Shown piece after piece: positions 24,928 through 33,590 of a stretch of DNA of 39,193 bases; the first letter of the stretch is position 1, and every line of letters starts with the position of its first letter. Under the pieces are notes generated by a model that searched no databases, was not told the origin of the DNA, and saw only the letters and a list, made by a program, of their open reading frames with translations. The stretch comes from Bacillota bacterium (GTDB taxonomy: Bacteria; Bacillota; Clostridia; Christensenellales; Aristaeellaceae). Where the stretch lies: NCBI GenBank assembly GCA_023459275.1, contig JAEWVC010000011.1, forward strand, positions 1-39,193. Reading direction: 5' to 3'. The translations under genes were made by a program, and so were the position numbers.

Positions 24928-25911
24928 TCATTTGGGATAGCGGATGGGCTTGCTGTTTTCGAAGGCTTCCAGCACCTCCTGGGTTTTCAGGCCATATTCC
25001 CCGGTGGTATCGCCTTCCTCAAGCCCCTGCAAGATCCGCACCATGCGGCGGATCCAGGGCTCCTGCACATGCTGGAGGGGTTCAAAGGGGATGCGCTCCG
25101 TTACACCGTTCCGGGTGACCGTTACCGGTTCCATGTCCATGATGGAAAACCGCACGCTGCCCCGGCTTCCGTAGATCACCGCCTCATCCCTGTTTTCACT
25201 GGCATGGAAACTCATCTGCAGCGCGCCCTGCACGCCGCTTTCAAAGCGGAGGAAGCCGCTCAGCACATCATTCACGCCATATGCTTTGCTTAGATTGGCG
25301 GAAATCCCGGCGGCCATGTCCACCTCCCCCAGGATGAACCGAAGGGTATCCACCATGTGGGAGCCGATGTCGTACAAAAGCCCTCCGCCGGCTTCCTGCC
25401 TGGAAAGCAGCCAGGCCCGGTTGGGATCAAAGGCGGGCACAGGGCAGGCGTAGGTATACTGAAAGGACCGGATCTCGCCGATCCCGCCTGTTTCCAGCAG
25501 CGACTTCACAGCCTTGAACTTTTCCTGCCCGCGGCGGTAATAGGCTACAAACAGCTTTACGCCGTGGGCTTTGCACGCTTCCACCATCTGCCGGCATTCC
25601 TTCACGGTCATGGCCATGGGTTTTTCCACATAGACATCCTTGCCATGGCGCGCAGCCTCCAGGGTGTAAAAATGATGCATATGGGGCGGTGTGGCGATAT
25701 AGATCATGTCGATCTCCGGATCATCCATCAAATCCAGGTAGTCTGTGGAATACTTCTCAACGCCGTGCCGCCTGGCGTAATCCTCAAGCTTTTCCCTGTC
25801 CCGGCGCATGACCGCCACAAGGCGCGAGCCCTCCGCCTTTTGAAAGGCCGGGCCGCTCTTTTTCTCCGTCACATCCCCACAGCCGATGATGCCAAATCCA
25901 ATGGTTTTCAT
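24928..25911 (-). CDS. Gfo/Idh/MocA family oxidoreductase
   Basis: NAD(P)-dependent sugar or cyclitol dehydrogenase, 327 residues from the ATG at 25911. The N-terminal Rossmann motif is GFGIIGCGD (residues 5-13), the conserved EKP is at 96-98 (DVYVEKPMAM) and the central domain has LLYDIGSHMVDTLRFILGE with the expected Asp and His. GAGGAGG lies 7 nt before 25911; the ATG at 25917 is too close to it. It follows the SDR gene by 12 nt. The pair may oxidise and reduce a sugar, perhaps linked to the importer; the substrate is not known. Confidence 0.9.
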   Translation of the reverse strand: MKTIGFGIIGCGDVTEKKSGPAFQKAEGSRLVAVMRRDREKLEDYARRHGVEKYSTDYLDLMDDPEIDMIYIATPPHMHHFYTLEAARHGKDVYVEKPMAMTVKECRQMVEACKAHGVKLFVAYYRRGQEKFKAVKSLLETGGIGEIRSFQYTYACPVPAFDPNRAWLLSRQEAGGGLLYDIGSHMVDTLRFILGEVDMAAGISANLSKAYGVNDVLSGFLRFESGVQGALQMSFHASENRDEAVIYGSRGSVRFSIMDMEPVTVTRNGVTERIPFEPLQHVQEPWIRRMVRILQGLEEGDTTGEYGLKTQEVLEAFENSKPIRYPK

Positions 25912-25923
25912 GGGCATACCTCC

Positions 25924-26703
25924 TCACTTTTCTTGTGTGTGCAGTTCCCAGCCCTGGTCGTTGTGGTAGATCATCTGCCTTGTCATGCCGCCATCCACCA
26001 CAAAATTCTGCCCGGTGATGAAGGAAGCCTGCTCCCCGCACAGATACCGGCACAGGGAAGCGATATCCTCTGGCCTGCCTACCCTTTGGCAGGGGTGCTG
26101 TAGCATATCCGCCTTGGAATATGCGGCCAGTTTTTCTTCCGCGTGATACTCCCCCGTGTCGATCCAGCCGGGGCTGACAGCGTTCACCCGGACTTTTCCA
26201 GCAAGACTCACCGCCAGCGCATGGGTCAGCGCCGTGATACCGCCCTTGGCGGCGGTATAGCTTTCCGTGTCCGGCTGGGACATGAAGGCCCTGGTGGAAG
26301 CGATGTTCACCACCGACGCGCCCTTTGGCATACAGGGCATAAGCAGGCAGGCCAGCATGTAGGGAGCCGTGACCCCCAGGGACAGCACATAGTTGAAATC
26401 CTCATACGTGCAGCCGGAAAGGATGCCCCGGCGGGAGATGCAGGCGTTGTTGACCAGCGCGTCCACCGCGGAAAACCTTTCTCCAATGACCTGCGCGAAT
26501 CCTGTCAAATCCTCTTTTTGCGCCATGTCCCCATGAAAAAACAGGCAGTCGGACCCGCGCCCCGCAAGCTCCATGGCAAACGCCTCACCCCTGGTCCTGT
26601 CCACATCGGAAAACGCCACGCCATAGCCCGCCTTGGCAAACTCCTGAACGACACAGCGGCCGATGCCGTTGGCGCCGCCTGTGACCACGCATACTTTTTT
26701 CAT
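25924..26703 (-). CDS. Short-chain dehydrogenase/reductase (classical SDR)
   Basis: NAD(P)-dependent oxidoreductase of 259 residues. It has TGGANGIG (8-15), NNAC (85-88, a variant of NNAG), catalytic Ser136 (NIAS), Tyr149 and Lys153 (SYTAAKGG) and VRVNAVSPGWIDTG. D33 in FSDVD after the second strand favours NAD over NADP. The ATG at 26703 overlaps the stop of the broken metallophosphoesterase by ATGA and has GGGAGG upstream. Its substrate is unknown; neighbouring Gfo/Idh/MocA and aldo/keto reductase genes suggest sugar or polyol metabolism. Confidence 0.9.
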   Translation of the reverse strand: MKKVCVVTGGANGIGRCVVQEFAKAGYGVAFSDVDRTRGEAFAMELAGRGSDCLFFHGDMAQKEDLTGFAQVIGERFSAVDALVNNACISRRGILSGCTYEDFNYVLSLGVTAPYMLACLLMPCMPKGASVVNIASTRAFMSQPDTESYTAAKGGITALTHALAVSLAGKVRVNAVSPGWIDTGEYHAEEKLAAYSKADMLQHPCQRVGRPEDIASLCRYLCGEQASFITGQNFVVDGGMTRQMIYHNDQGWELHTQEK

Positions 26704-27151
26704 AGGTCATTCCCTCCCGTTCCCTGAATGGTGATCAGCACGATCTCCGGCGGATTGAAGATGCGGGGCAGTTCCGGATAGTAGGACAGTCCCCGGCTCA
26801 CCACCAGGCTTGTCCCCTCCTCCTGATAAAGCCCGCCCGCGTATTTGGGATACCATCCCTGGTTGGGCGCGAACAGACCGTTGAGCAGAAAGGGAATCCG
26901 TACCTGTCCGCCGTGGGTGTGCCCGCTGGCTGCCAAATTCGGATGATGGGCTCCTGGTCCGGCTTATAGATATAGCTGTGCAGATCGGCCAGGAGCACGG
27001 CCTTCACAGCTTCACCGTCCGGGTATTTTGCGGAAGCCACCTCATACCGCCGGATCACAAGTCCGCGGTAAAAGGCCGCGAACATAAGGACGGCCAGGAT
27101 AATAACAATCAGCAAAAGGATTTTCAGCACCTTTCTTTTCCTGCGCCGTAT
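26700..27151 (-). pseudogene. Metallophosphoesterase (YkuE-like), internally deleted and frameshifted
   Basis: Remnant of a membrane-anchored metallophosphoesterase. The 5' part encodes a basic start, one membrane segment (KILLLIVIILAVLMFAAFY) and the first metal motif LADLHSYIYKPDQEPII. At about 26940 the frame shifts straight into the C-terminal part: NLAASGHTHGGQVRIPF, APNQGWYPKY and LVVSRGL. The central metal-binding GD and GNHE motifs are gone, so about 150 residues appear deleted compared with intact relatives as I know them. No good start codon follows the AAAGGGGGAG site; ATA occupies the expected place (27151). The tail still overlaps the SDR start by ATGA, so the fragment is probably transcribed with it. 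Confidence 0.82.
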
Positions 27152-27181
27152 GGGTACTCCCCCTTTGAAGGCTGTTGATGC

Positions 27182-27210
27182 TTGTGAAGCGAGCTGTCTT
27201 CTGATATACT
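27182..27210 (+). promoter_or_regulatory. Sigma-A promoter of the aldo/keto reductase gene
   Basis: TTGTGA (27182-27187), a 17-bp spacer and TATACT (27205-27210) with TG at 27202-27203 (extended -10), 57 bp upstream of the ATG. Confidence 0.7.
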
Positions 27211-27266
27211 GATTCCATTCCTTTCCCCTGACTTCCTCTTTCCGACCGTCTAAAAGGAGGAAAACC

Positions 27267-28259
27267 ATGTATATTGCCAATGAAAAACGTTACGCAGCCA
27301 TGCAGTACCGCCGCTGCGGAAAGAGCGGCATTCAGCTTCCCTTTTTGTCCCTGGGCCTCTGGCACAATTTTGGCGGCAGCGTTCCCTTTGAAAATGCCCG
27401 GGAAATGGTGCTGGGGAGCTTTGACATGGGCATCACCCACTTTGACCTTGCCAACAACTACGGCCCGCCTCCCGGCTCCGCGGAGGAGACCTTTGGCCGC
27501 ATTTTGAAAAAGGACCTGGCCCCCCATAGGGATGAACTGATCATCTCCTCCAAGGCGGGCTATTATATGTGGCCCGGCCCATACGGTGATTTCGGCAGCA
27601 AAAAGTACATCGTCGCCTCCTGCGACCAAAGTCTCAAGCGTCTGGGGCTTGACTATGTGGACATCTTCTATCACCACCGCCCCGATCCCAACACGCCCCT
27701 GGAGGAATCCATGGACGCGCTGGCCACCCTGGTCCGGCAGGGCAAGGCGCTGTATGTGGGCCTGTCCAACTACAATGGGCGGGATACCCAAAGGGCCAGC
27801 CAGCTTTTGAAGGCCATGGGCATCCATTGCCTGATCCACCAGCCCAAGTATTCCATGTTCCACAGGATTTGGGAAACGGAAGGGCTCTTTGATGTGCTGG
27901 AGAGCGAGGGGATCGGCTGTATCGCCTTTTCACCGCTGGCCCAGGGGCTGCTGACCGACCGCTATTTTTCGGGCATCCCCGCGGATTCCCGGGCGGTGAC
28001 TTCCGGCGTTTTTTTGAAGCCCGAATCCATCACCGAAGCGATGGTGAACAAAGCGAAGCGGTTGGACGAAATCGCCGGCCGCCGCGGGCAGAAACTATCC
28101 CATATGGCCTTGAGTTGGGCGCTGCGTAACCCGGTCATGACCTCCCTCATCATTGGCGCAAGCCGCTTAAGCCAGATTCAGGAGAACCTGCGCGCACTGG
28201 ACAACGCTGTCTTCTCACCGGAGGAACTGGCGCAGATTGATTCCATCCTGGCCCAGTAG
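27267..28259 (+). CDS. Aldo/keto reductase (YghZ / glyceraldehyde 3-phosphate reductase-like)
   Basis: NADPH-dependent carbonyl reductase of 330 residues with a TIM barrel. The catalytic tetrad is Asp60 (THFDLANNYG), Tyr65, Lys96 (ISSKAGYYMW) and His137 (YHHRPDP). YVGLSNY, HQPKYSMFHR and FSPLAQGLLTDRY are typical of the AKR14/YghZ group. AAAAGGAGG precedes the ATG at 27267. It is divergent from the SDR/Gfo group and ends at a terminator shared with ftsH. The physiological substrate cannot be told from the sequence. Confidence 0.92.
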   Translation: MYIANEKRYAAMQYRRCGKSGIQLPFLSLGLWHNFGGSVPFENAREMVLGSFDMGITHFDLANNYGPPPGSAEETFGRILKKDLAPHRDELIISSKAGYYMWPGPYGDFGSKKYIVASCDQSLKRLGLDYVDIFYHHRPDPNTPLEESMDALATLVRQGKALYVGLSNYNGRDTQRASQLLKAMGIHCLIHQPKYSMFHRIWETEGLFDVLESEGIGCIAFSPLAQGLLTDRYFSGIPADSRAVTSGVFLKPESITEAMVNKAKRLDEIAGRRGQKLSHMALSWALRNPVMTSLIIGASRLSQIQENLRALDNAVFSPEELAQIDSILAQ

Positions 28260-28288
28260 GGAAAGGATTCCATTGGCGCAACAGCCAA

Positions 28289-28319
28289 AAGCGCGGACAC
28301 ACGCAAGTGTTCCGCGCTT
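28289..28319. terminator. Bidirectional terminator between aldo/keto reductase and ftsH-like gene
   Basis: AAGCGCGGA (28289-28297) pairs with TCCGCGCTT (28311-28319), and CAC with GTG, with one bulged T. Short A and T runs lie on both sides. The flanking genes converge. Confidence 0.75.
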
Positions 28320-28335
28320 ATTAAATAGGAGTATG

Positions 28336-30030
28336 TCAGTTGTTGAGGCAGGCCGCCGCTTCCTCCCCCGTGACGGCCTCCTTGGAAAGAAGCATTTCGA
28401 AGAGGGCGGTCCAGGCTTTTTTGTTCTGGTTCAGCACATCCATGGAGAGCTTGTACGCCTGCTCCAATAGATGCAAAACGCCCTGCTGCCTTTGTTCTCC
28501 GCCCGCCAGCAGCATTTCGAAGGGTTTTTCCTCGTCCGGGCCCATACCCCACTCCGATGCCATGCGGGTGGCGATTTCGGCGGCTTTGGTAAGGTCGTTG
28601 GCCGCGCCGGTGGTTACCTCTCCCGCGCCGAAAGCCAGTTCCTCCGCAGCCCGGCCCGCCAGCGCCACCGCCATATGCCCGAGCAGTTCCTGTCTGGTAT
28701 GAAACAGCTTTTCCGGGGCGATGGACATGCTGTAGCCCGCCGCGCCCTTGGTGGAGGGGATGATGGAAACCCGGTTCAGCTTGCTCTCCGGCAAAAGCTT
28801 CAAGGTGGCCAAGGCGTGGCCCGCCTCATGGACGGCCGTGATCCGCCGTTCCTTTTCCAGGGCATCCATCCCCGTTTTTTCCTCGCCCACCAGCGCGGTA
28901 TGGAAGGCATAGTCGATATCCTCCATGGTAATGGCTTCCGCCTGGCGGCGTGCCGCGTGGATGGCGGCCTCGTTCAGCACGCTCTCAAGCCTTGCGCCGG
29001 AGAACATGGCAGTCTGGGCGGCGATTTCCTGAAAGGACACATCCGCCGCCAAGGGTTTGCCCTTGGCATGCACCTGTAAAATTTGAAGCCGCTCACTTAA
29101 ACTGGGCAGCGGCACCTCGATCTGCCGGTCGAACCTGCCTGCCCGCAAAAGCGCCTCGTCCAGGGTGTCGGGGCGGTTGGTGGCGGCCAGCACCACGATG
29201 CCTTCCTTGCCGGAAAAGCCTGACATTTCGGTGAGCAGCGCGTTCAGCGTCTGCTCCCGTTCATCGTTGCCGTTGTCCCTTTTTTTCCCGATGGCGTCGA
29301 TCTCGTCGATGAAGATCACGCCACGGCCCGCTTTCCTCGCTTTTTGGAACAGGGTGCGGATGCGGCTGGCGCCCACGCCCACATAGACCTGCACGAAGTC
29401 CGCGCCGCTCACGGCAAAAAAAGGCACCTTGGCCTCCCCGGCCAGCGCCCTGGCCATCAACGTTTTCCCGGTGCCCGGAGGCCCATACAGGAGCACGCCC
29501 CTGGGGATCCTGGCGCCATATTTGGCGAAAAATTCCGGCGTTTTGATAAAGTCCACAAGATCGCGCATGCTGCGAAGCGCTTCCTCGTTGGCGGCCACGT
29601 TTTGAAAGGTCACAGAAGGGATATCCTTGCTTTCCTCAATGGCCGCATACTTGGCAAGGCCCGTGGCCCCTTTCGTCCTGGAGCGAAGAATCAAAACCAG
29701 CAAAAGCAGCACAAGGCCTGCACCCAGCACCGTTCCCAACTGCCCGGCGGAAGATTCCTGCACATCCACGCCGGTTTTAAGCAGCGTGCTTTTCAGCGTT
29801 TCGTCCCTTGGATTGGGCACCTGCGCCTTGGTTCCGTCGGAGAAGGTCACCGTAAGCTCCGCGCTGTCCGAGAGCACCACGGTACGCACGGCCCCTGCCT
29901 TGATCTTCTCCATAAAGGCGGGATAGGTGATGGCCGCCGGACGCGCAAAATGCTGGGAAGCCAGCAGCCCCAAGCCCGTCGCCAATATCGCCATAAACAG
30001 CAATACGGACATTTTCCCTCTTTTTTTCAC
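28336..30030 (-). CDS. ATP-dependent zinc metalloprotease, FtsH family (short variant)
   Basis: Membrane-anchored AAA+ protease that degrades membrane and soluble proteins. 564 residues from the GTG at 30030, shorter than the common 600-650. Two membrane segments (about 8-24 and 98-115) flank a small outer domain. Walker A is GPPGTGKT (183-190), Walker B VIFIDEID (238-245), the zinc site HEAGH (401-405) and the third ligand Asp479 (TTGAANDL). The pore loop is FVQVYVG rather than FVEMFVG, and the SRH-side segment TAMFSGARL differs from TPGFSGADL. These differences and the short C-terminus suggest a paralogue rather than the main housekeeping FtsH, possibly sporulation-linked. A GTG at 30039 overlaps the GAGGTGG binding site and is rejected. 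Confidence 0.9.
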   Translation of the reverse strand: MKKRGKMSVLLFMAILATGLGLLASQHFARPAAITYPAFMEKIKAGAVRTVVLSDSAELTVTFSDGTKAQVPNPRDETLKSTLLKTGVDVQESSAGQLGTVLGAGLVLLLLVLILRSRTKGATGLAKYAAIEESKDIPSVTFQNVAANEEALRSMRDLVDFIKTPEFFAKYGARIPRGVLLYGPPGTGKTLMARALAGEAKVPFFAVSGADFVQVYVGVGASRIRTLFQKARKAGRGVIFIDEIDAIGKKRDNGNDEREQTLNALLTEMSGFSGKEGIVVLAATNRPDTLDEALLRAGRFDRQIEVPLPSLSERLQILQVHAKGKPLAADVSFQEIAAQTAMFSGARLESVLNEAAIHAARRQAEAITMEDIDYAFHTALVGEEKTGMDALEKERRITAVHEAGHALATLKLLPESKLNRVSIIPSTKGAAGYSMSIAPEKLFHTRQELLGHMAVALAGRAAEELAFGAGEVTTGAANDLTKAAEIATRMASEWGMGPDEEKPFEMLLAGGEQRQQGVLHLLEQAYKLSMDVLNQNKKAWTALFEMLLSKEAVTGEEAAACLNN

Positions 30031-30070
30031 ATTTCCCACCTCATTTTATTGAGCCATTTAAACAGTTATC

Positions 30071-30099
30071 AGTATACAGGCAGCCTATGCAAATGTAAA
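30071..30099 (-). promoter_or_regulatory. Sigma-A promoter of the ftsH-like gene
   Basis: Minus strand TTTACA (30099-30094), a 17-bp spacer and TATACT (30076-30071), about 41 bp upstream of the GTG start. Confidence 0.7.
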
Positions 30100-30191
30100 C
30101 GGTACTTTCTGGCGGTGTTTTTCCAGTGTGCTTCTTGGCACTTGCGGGCAGGATATGCACAGGCATTTGCGGTTGAAAGGCGGCGTGCACG

Positions 30192-32849
30192 GTGAAAGCG
30201 GAAGAAAAGAAAAAAAAGCGTCCGGGCAAAAGCAAAAGCGGTTCTGTCCCCGGGCAGTCCCCTTCCTTCAAGGATGGTATTCCGCCGCATCAGCAGGATG
30301 TTGAAGCCGATATGCAACGGCCATTCGCTGCAGGTATGGAAACATCCAATGACGCGCACGCGAAGACTGTTATAGCGAAAGAAAAAAAGGAAAAAAAAGA
30401 AAAACGGCAAAAGGAAGGCGGCAAAAAAAAGCGCCATGTCTTCCGGTATATCCTGCTCTCGCTGGCCGGCCTGTTTGTTGGCACCCTTGTATTCGGCTAC
30501 TTCTACTTTGACGTTCCCCATTGGCAGAAGCTGGACGTGAACAAGATCACCTCCATCGCACAGACAGGCAGCATCTATGACGCCAACGGGAAATACGTCA
30601 CCGCCATCCAGGGCACGGAAAACCGCACCGTGATTTCTCTGTCCGATGTGCCCATGCAGGTGCGCCAGGCATTTCTGGCCGCGGAGGATGTGCGTTTCTA
30701 CAGCCATTTCGGGGTGGACCCGGTGCGGTTCTTCGGTGCGGTGGTGGCCAATATCAAGTCCAGGAGCTTTTCAGAAGGATTCAGCACCATCACCCAGCAG
30801 CTGATCAAATTGAGCCATTTGAGTTCCCAAAAAACCATCGCCCGCAAGCTGGAAGAAGTCTATCTCGCGCTGCAGCTGGAGCGGCAGTACACCAAGGACC
30901 AAATCCTGGAGATGTATCTGAACTATGTTTATTTCGGAAACGGAGCCTATGGGCTGCAGGCAGCCGGTAAAACCTATTTCGGCAAGGATGTCAAGGATCT
31001 GACCCTTGCCCAGGCGGCAAGCCTTGCGGCCATCCTGAACGCCACCACCGCCTATTCCCCCACCCTGCATCCGGAAAACAACCAAACCAGGCGAACATAT
31101 ATCCTCAATACCATGCTGGAAAACGGGATGATCGACACCGCCACCCACGACGCTGCCATTGCGGAGGATATCCAGTTGGTGGAGAGCAAGCCTATCGCCA
31201 CGGCTTACGGCTGGTTTGTGGACGCGGTATTGAGCGAGGCTGAGGATCAATTGGACGTGTCTGCGGAGACGCTGCTGGGCAGCGGATACCGTATCGACAC
31301 CACCCTTGACCCCGGGCTTCAGGAAATTGCCGATGCCCAGTATAAAACGAAGGTGTTTCCGGCCAACGCCTCCGATGGAACCAAAGTGCAAAGCGCCATG
31401 GCCTGCGTTGACGTCAAAACCGGGGCGGTGAGGGCCATCGTGGGCGGCCGGGAATATACCGTTCTGCGCGGCTTCAACCGCGCCACCCAGCTTAAGCGCC
31501 AGCCCGGATCAGCCATCAAGCCTCTGGCCGTTTATGCCCCGGCCATGGAATACTTCGGCTATAACACCGCCAGCGTATTAATGGATGAGCCTACCGACTT
31601 TGGCGGCTACAAGCCTCGCAACAGCGGCGATGCCTATTATGGCAGCGTTACCGTCCGCACAGCTTTGATGTACAGCCTCAACGTATCCACCGTATCGCTC
31701 CTGCAAAAGATAGGCGTCAAGGCCGCAAGGACCTACCTCACCAACACCGGCATCCCCCTGGACAGCCGGGATGCCAACCTTTCCCTGGCTCTGGGTTCCC
31801 TAACCTACGGCGTATCCCCCGTGGAGCTTGCGGCGGCCTATGCGCCCTTTGCCAACGAAGGCTATTTCAATGCGCCTTATTTTATCGAAAGGATCAGCGA
31901 CAGCCAGGGCAAGGTGGTCTATCAGCACCAAAAGGAAACTAAGAGAGTGCTGTCCCTACAAAACGCCTACCTGATGACCAGCCTTTTGCAGTCCGTGACC
32001 TCCTCGGGAACAGGTGCAACCCTCTCCGGGGCCGGGACGCCGGTGGCGGGCAAGACGGGTACGGTAAACCAGCAGGGCGGCGGCACAAAGGATATCTGGA
32101 TGGCCACCTATAATACGGAGATCGCCACCGCGGTCTGGATGGGCTTTGACAATCCCGACAGCAAGCACCGCATGTCCGGCTCCGTTTCCGGCGGCGACAA
32201 CGCGGCTACCTTGAGCCGCAATTTCTTCAAAGCGGTTTACCAGGGAAAAACAAAGCCGCAATTTGAAAAGCCGGGCGGGATCATCACCCTGGAGCTGGAC
32301 AAAAAATCTGTGGAATGGCGGGGCGAGGCCATGCTGGCCGTGGACATCACCCCGAAAACCTACCGCTTCAGCGAAGTATTCACCGCAGAAAACCATCCCA
32401 CCAAAAAAAGCGATATCTGGAATGCCCCCCGCACACCCAACAGCTTTTATGTGACTTATAATGAAAACGGCAATCCGCTGCTGGTGATCAAGCCCGCGGA
32501 CTATGCCGTGTACAGGATCCAGCGGGACGCCGTGGGCGAATCCTTTGTATTGACGGAGTTATGGGGTTCCGCCGGCGAGACGTTGTACTATGCCGATACC
32601 AAGGCGGTTCCCGGCGTCACCTACACCTACCGGGTGATCCCCGTCCACGCGGAGCTGCTTTTGAACGGCGTCCTGCTGGAGGGTGTTCAAAGCGTGCAGG
32701 TGGCCCAGGCCAGATGGCCCTCCACAGGCGGCAGCATCCTTCACGATATGTTTGGTTTCCTGTTTGGCACAGGGGGAGAGAACAGTTCTCCCAGCACCAC
32801 CATACCGCCTGGGGATTCGGAAAACCTGAGCTCCATCTTCTGGGACTGA
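30192..32849 (+). CDS. Class A penicillin-binding protein (bifunctional transglycosylase/transpeptidase, PBP1A type)
   Basis: Polymerises and cross-links peptidoglycan outside the membrane. 885 residues: a very basic cytoplasmic N-terminus of about 80 residues with a KEKKEKKEKR run, a membrane segment (about 84-105), a family 51 transglycosylase domain with catalytic Glu165 in AAEDVRFYSH and GFSTITQQLIK, and a transpeptidase domain with SxxK at Ser440 (PGSAIKP), SLN at 495-497 and KTG at 621-623. The C-terminus adds a ~170-residue fibronectin-like region and a Ser/Pro-rich tail. The start is a GTG at 30192 with a weak site (AAAGG); a later Met could be used, but the basic region reads as genuine. 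It is divergent from ftsH. Confidence 0.92.
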   Translation: MKAEEKKKKRPGKSKSGSVPGQSPSFKDGIPPHQQDVEADMQRPFAAGMETSNDAHAKTVIAKEKKEKKEKRQKEGGKKKRHVFRYILLSLAGLFVGTLVFGYFYFDVPHWQKLDVNKITSIAQTGSIYDANGKYVTAIQGTENRTVISLSDVPMQVRQAFLAAEDVRFYSHFGVDPVRFFGAVVANIKSRSFSEGFSTITQQLIKLSHLSSQKTIARKLEEVYLALQLERQYTKDQILEMYLNYVYFGNGAYGLQAAGKTYFGKDVKDLTLAQAASLAAILNATTAYSPTLHPENNQTRRTYILNTMLENGMIDTATHDAAIAEDIQLVESKPIATAYGWFVDAVLSEAEDQLDVSAETLLGSGYRIDTTLDPGLQEIADAQYKTKVFPANASDGTKVQSAMACVDVKTGAVRAIVGGREYTVLRGFNRATQLKRQPGSAIKPLAVYAPAMEYFGYNTASVLMDEPTDFGGYKPRNSGDAYYGSVTVRTALMYSLNVSTVSLLQKIGVKAARTYLTNTGIPLDSRDANLSLALGSLTYGVSPVELAAAYAPFANEGYFNAPYFIERISDSQGKVVYQHQKETKRVLSLQNAYLMTSLLQSVTSSGTGATLSGAGTPVAGKTGTVNQQGGGTKDIWMATYNTEIATAVWMGFDNPDSKHRMSGSVSGGDNAATLSRNFFKAVYQGKTKPQFEKPGGIITLELDKKSVEWRGEAMLAVDITPKTYRFSEVFTAENHPTKKSDIWNAPRTPNSFYVTYNENGNPLLVIKPADYAVYRIQRDAVGESFVLTELWGSAGETLYYADTKAVPGVTYTYRVIPVHAELLLNGVLLEGVQSVQVAQARWPSTGGSILHDMFGFLFGTGGENSSPSTTIPPGDSENLSSIFWD

Positions 32850-33116
32850 CATCGGGTGGCATAGGGGCGCTCAAGCAAACATCCGTCGATTCTGTTCCAT
32901 GCCATGGCCTTCCTATGAAAAAATATATCTCTGCCGTTCTTGCCGCCAAAAGGCGTGCCACCGCACGGCGCGCGGCCGGCGGGCTGCACCCGCACCCATA
33001 TCCATGCTGCGATTTTATAAAAAAAGCATACGGACGCAACTATACGCATCTCTGAAGCATCCATAAAGTGTAAGATCGATTTTACAGGCGGCCATCACAC
33101 CACAAGGAGGAACAAA
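32850..33116 (+). other. Gene-free region before the ECF sigma gene
   Basis: 267 bases with no convincing gene or terminator. A 45-codon frame at about 32918-33055 (MKKYISAVLAAKRRATARR) lacks a ribosome binding site. The only structured element seen is the palindrome at 33069-33086. The promoter of the sigma gene should lie here but could not be identified; an ECF-type, self-recognised promoter is possible. Confidence 0.5.
33069..33086 (+). promoter_or_regulatory. 18-bp imperfect palindrome upstream of the ECF sigma gene
   Basis: TGTAAGATCGATTTTACA is symmetric in eight of nine base pairs and ends 30 bp before the sigma factor ATG. It could be an operator. Confidence 0.45.
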
Positions 33117-33590
33117 ATGACGCAGGAGGAGTTTGCCAACCGCATCGTGGCGATGCAGGGCACGCTTTACCGCGTATCCACCACCATTCTGCCACAGCTG
33201 TGCGACCGGGAGGACGCGGTACAGGAGGCCATTGAAAAAGCCTGGGAAAAGCGAAACAGGCTGCGCGACGACCACGCCATTCAAGCATGGGTCGTCCGCA
33301 TTTTGATCAATGAATGCTATACCTTGCTTCGCCGCCGCAGGCGTGAGGAGCCCTCCGATACGCTGCCCGAGCGGGAAACAGCGCCGGATGCGTTTCCAGA
33401 TCTCTATCAAATGTTTACCTCCCTTGACGAAAAGTATCGCCTGCCGCTGGTACTGTACTACGTAGAGGGTTATTCCATGGAGGAAACCGCCCGCATGCTG
33501 CGCATGCCGCAAGGAACGCTAAAATCGCGGCTGCACCGTGGGAGACTGCTTCTCAGGGATACGCTGAATTTGGAGGAGGCGCTCGTATGA
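33117..33590 (+). CDS. ECF-type RNA polymerase sigma factor (sigma-70 family)
   Basis: Alternative sigma factor of 157 residues, a typical ECF size with only regions 2 and 4. Region 2 covers LYRVSTTILPQLCDREDAVQEAIEKAWEKRNRL and the following AWVVRILINECYTLLRRRRR. Region 4 is LPLVLYYVEGYSMEETARMLRMPQGTLKSRLHRGR with a clear helix-turn-helix. A strong AAGGAGGAA precedes the ATG at 33117. The stop overlaps the start of the next gene by ATGA, the usual layout of a sigma factor with its membrane anti-sigma factor. The signal is probably envelope-related, but the regulon is unknown. Confidence 0.93.
   Translation: MTQEEFANRIVAMQGTLYRVSTTILPQLCDREDAVQEAIEKAWEKRNRLRDDHAIQAWVVRILINECYTLLRRRRREEPSDTLPERETAPDAFPDLYQMFTSLDEKYRLPLVLYYVEGYSMEETARMLRMPQGTLKSRLHRGRLLLRDTLNLEEALV

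Noticed and set aside
32918..33055. 45-codon ORF MKKYISAVLAAKRR... before the ECF sigma gene
   Set aside because: No ribosome binding site, odd composition, and no promoter seen; probably chance.
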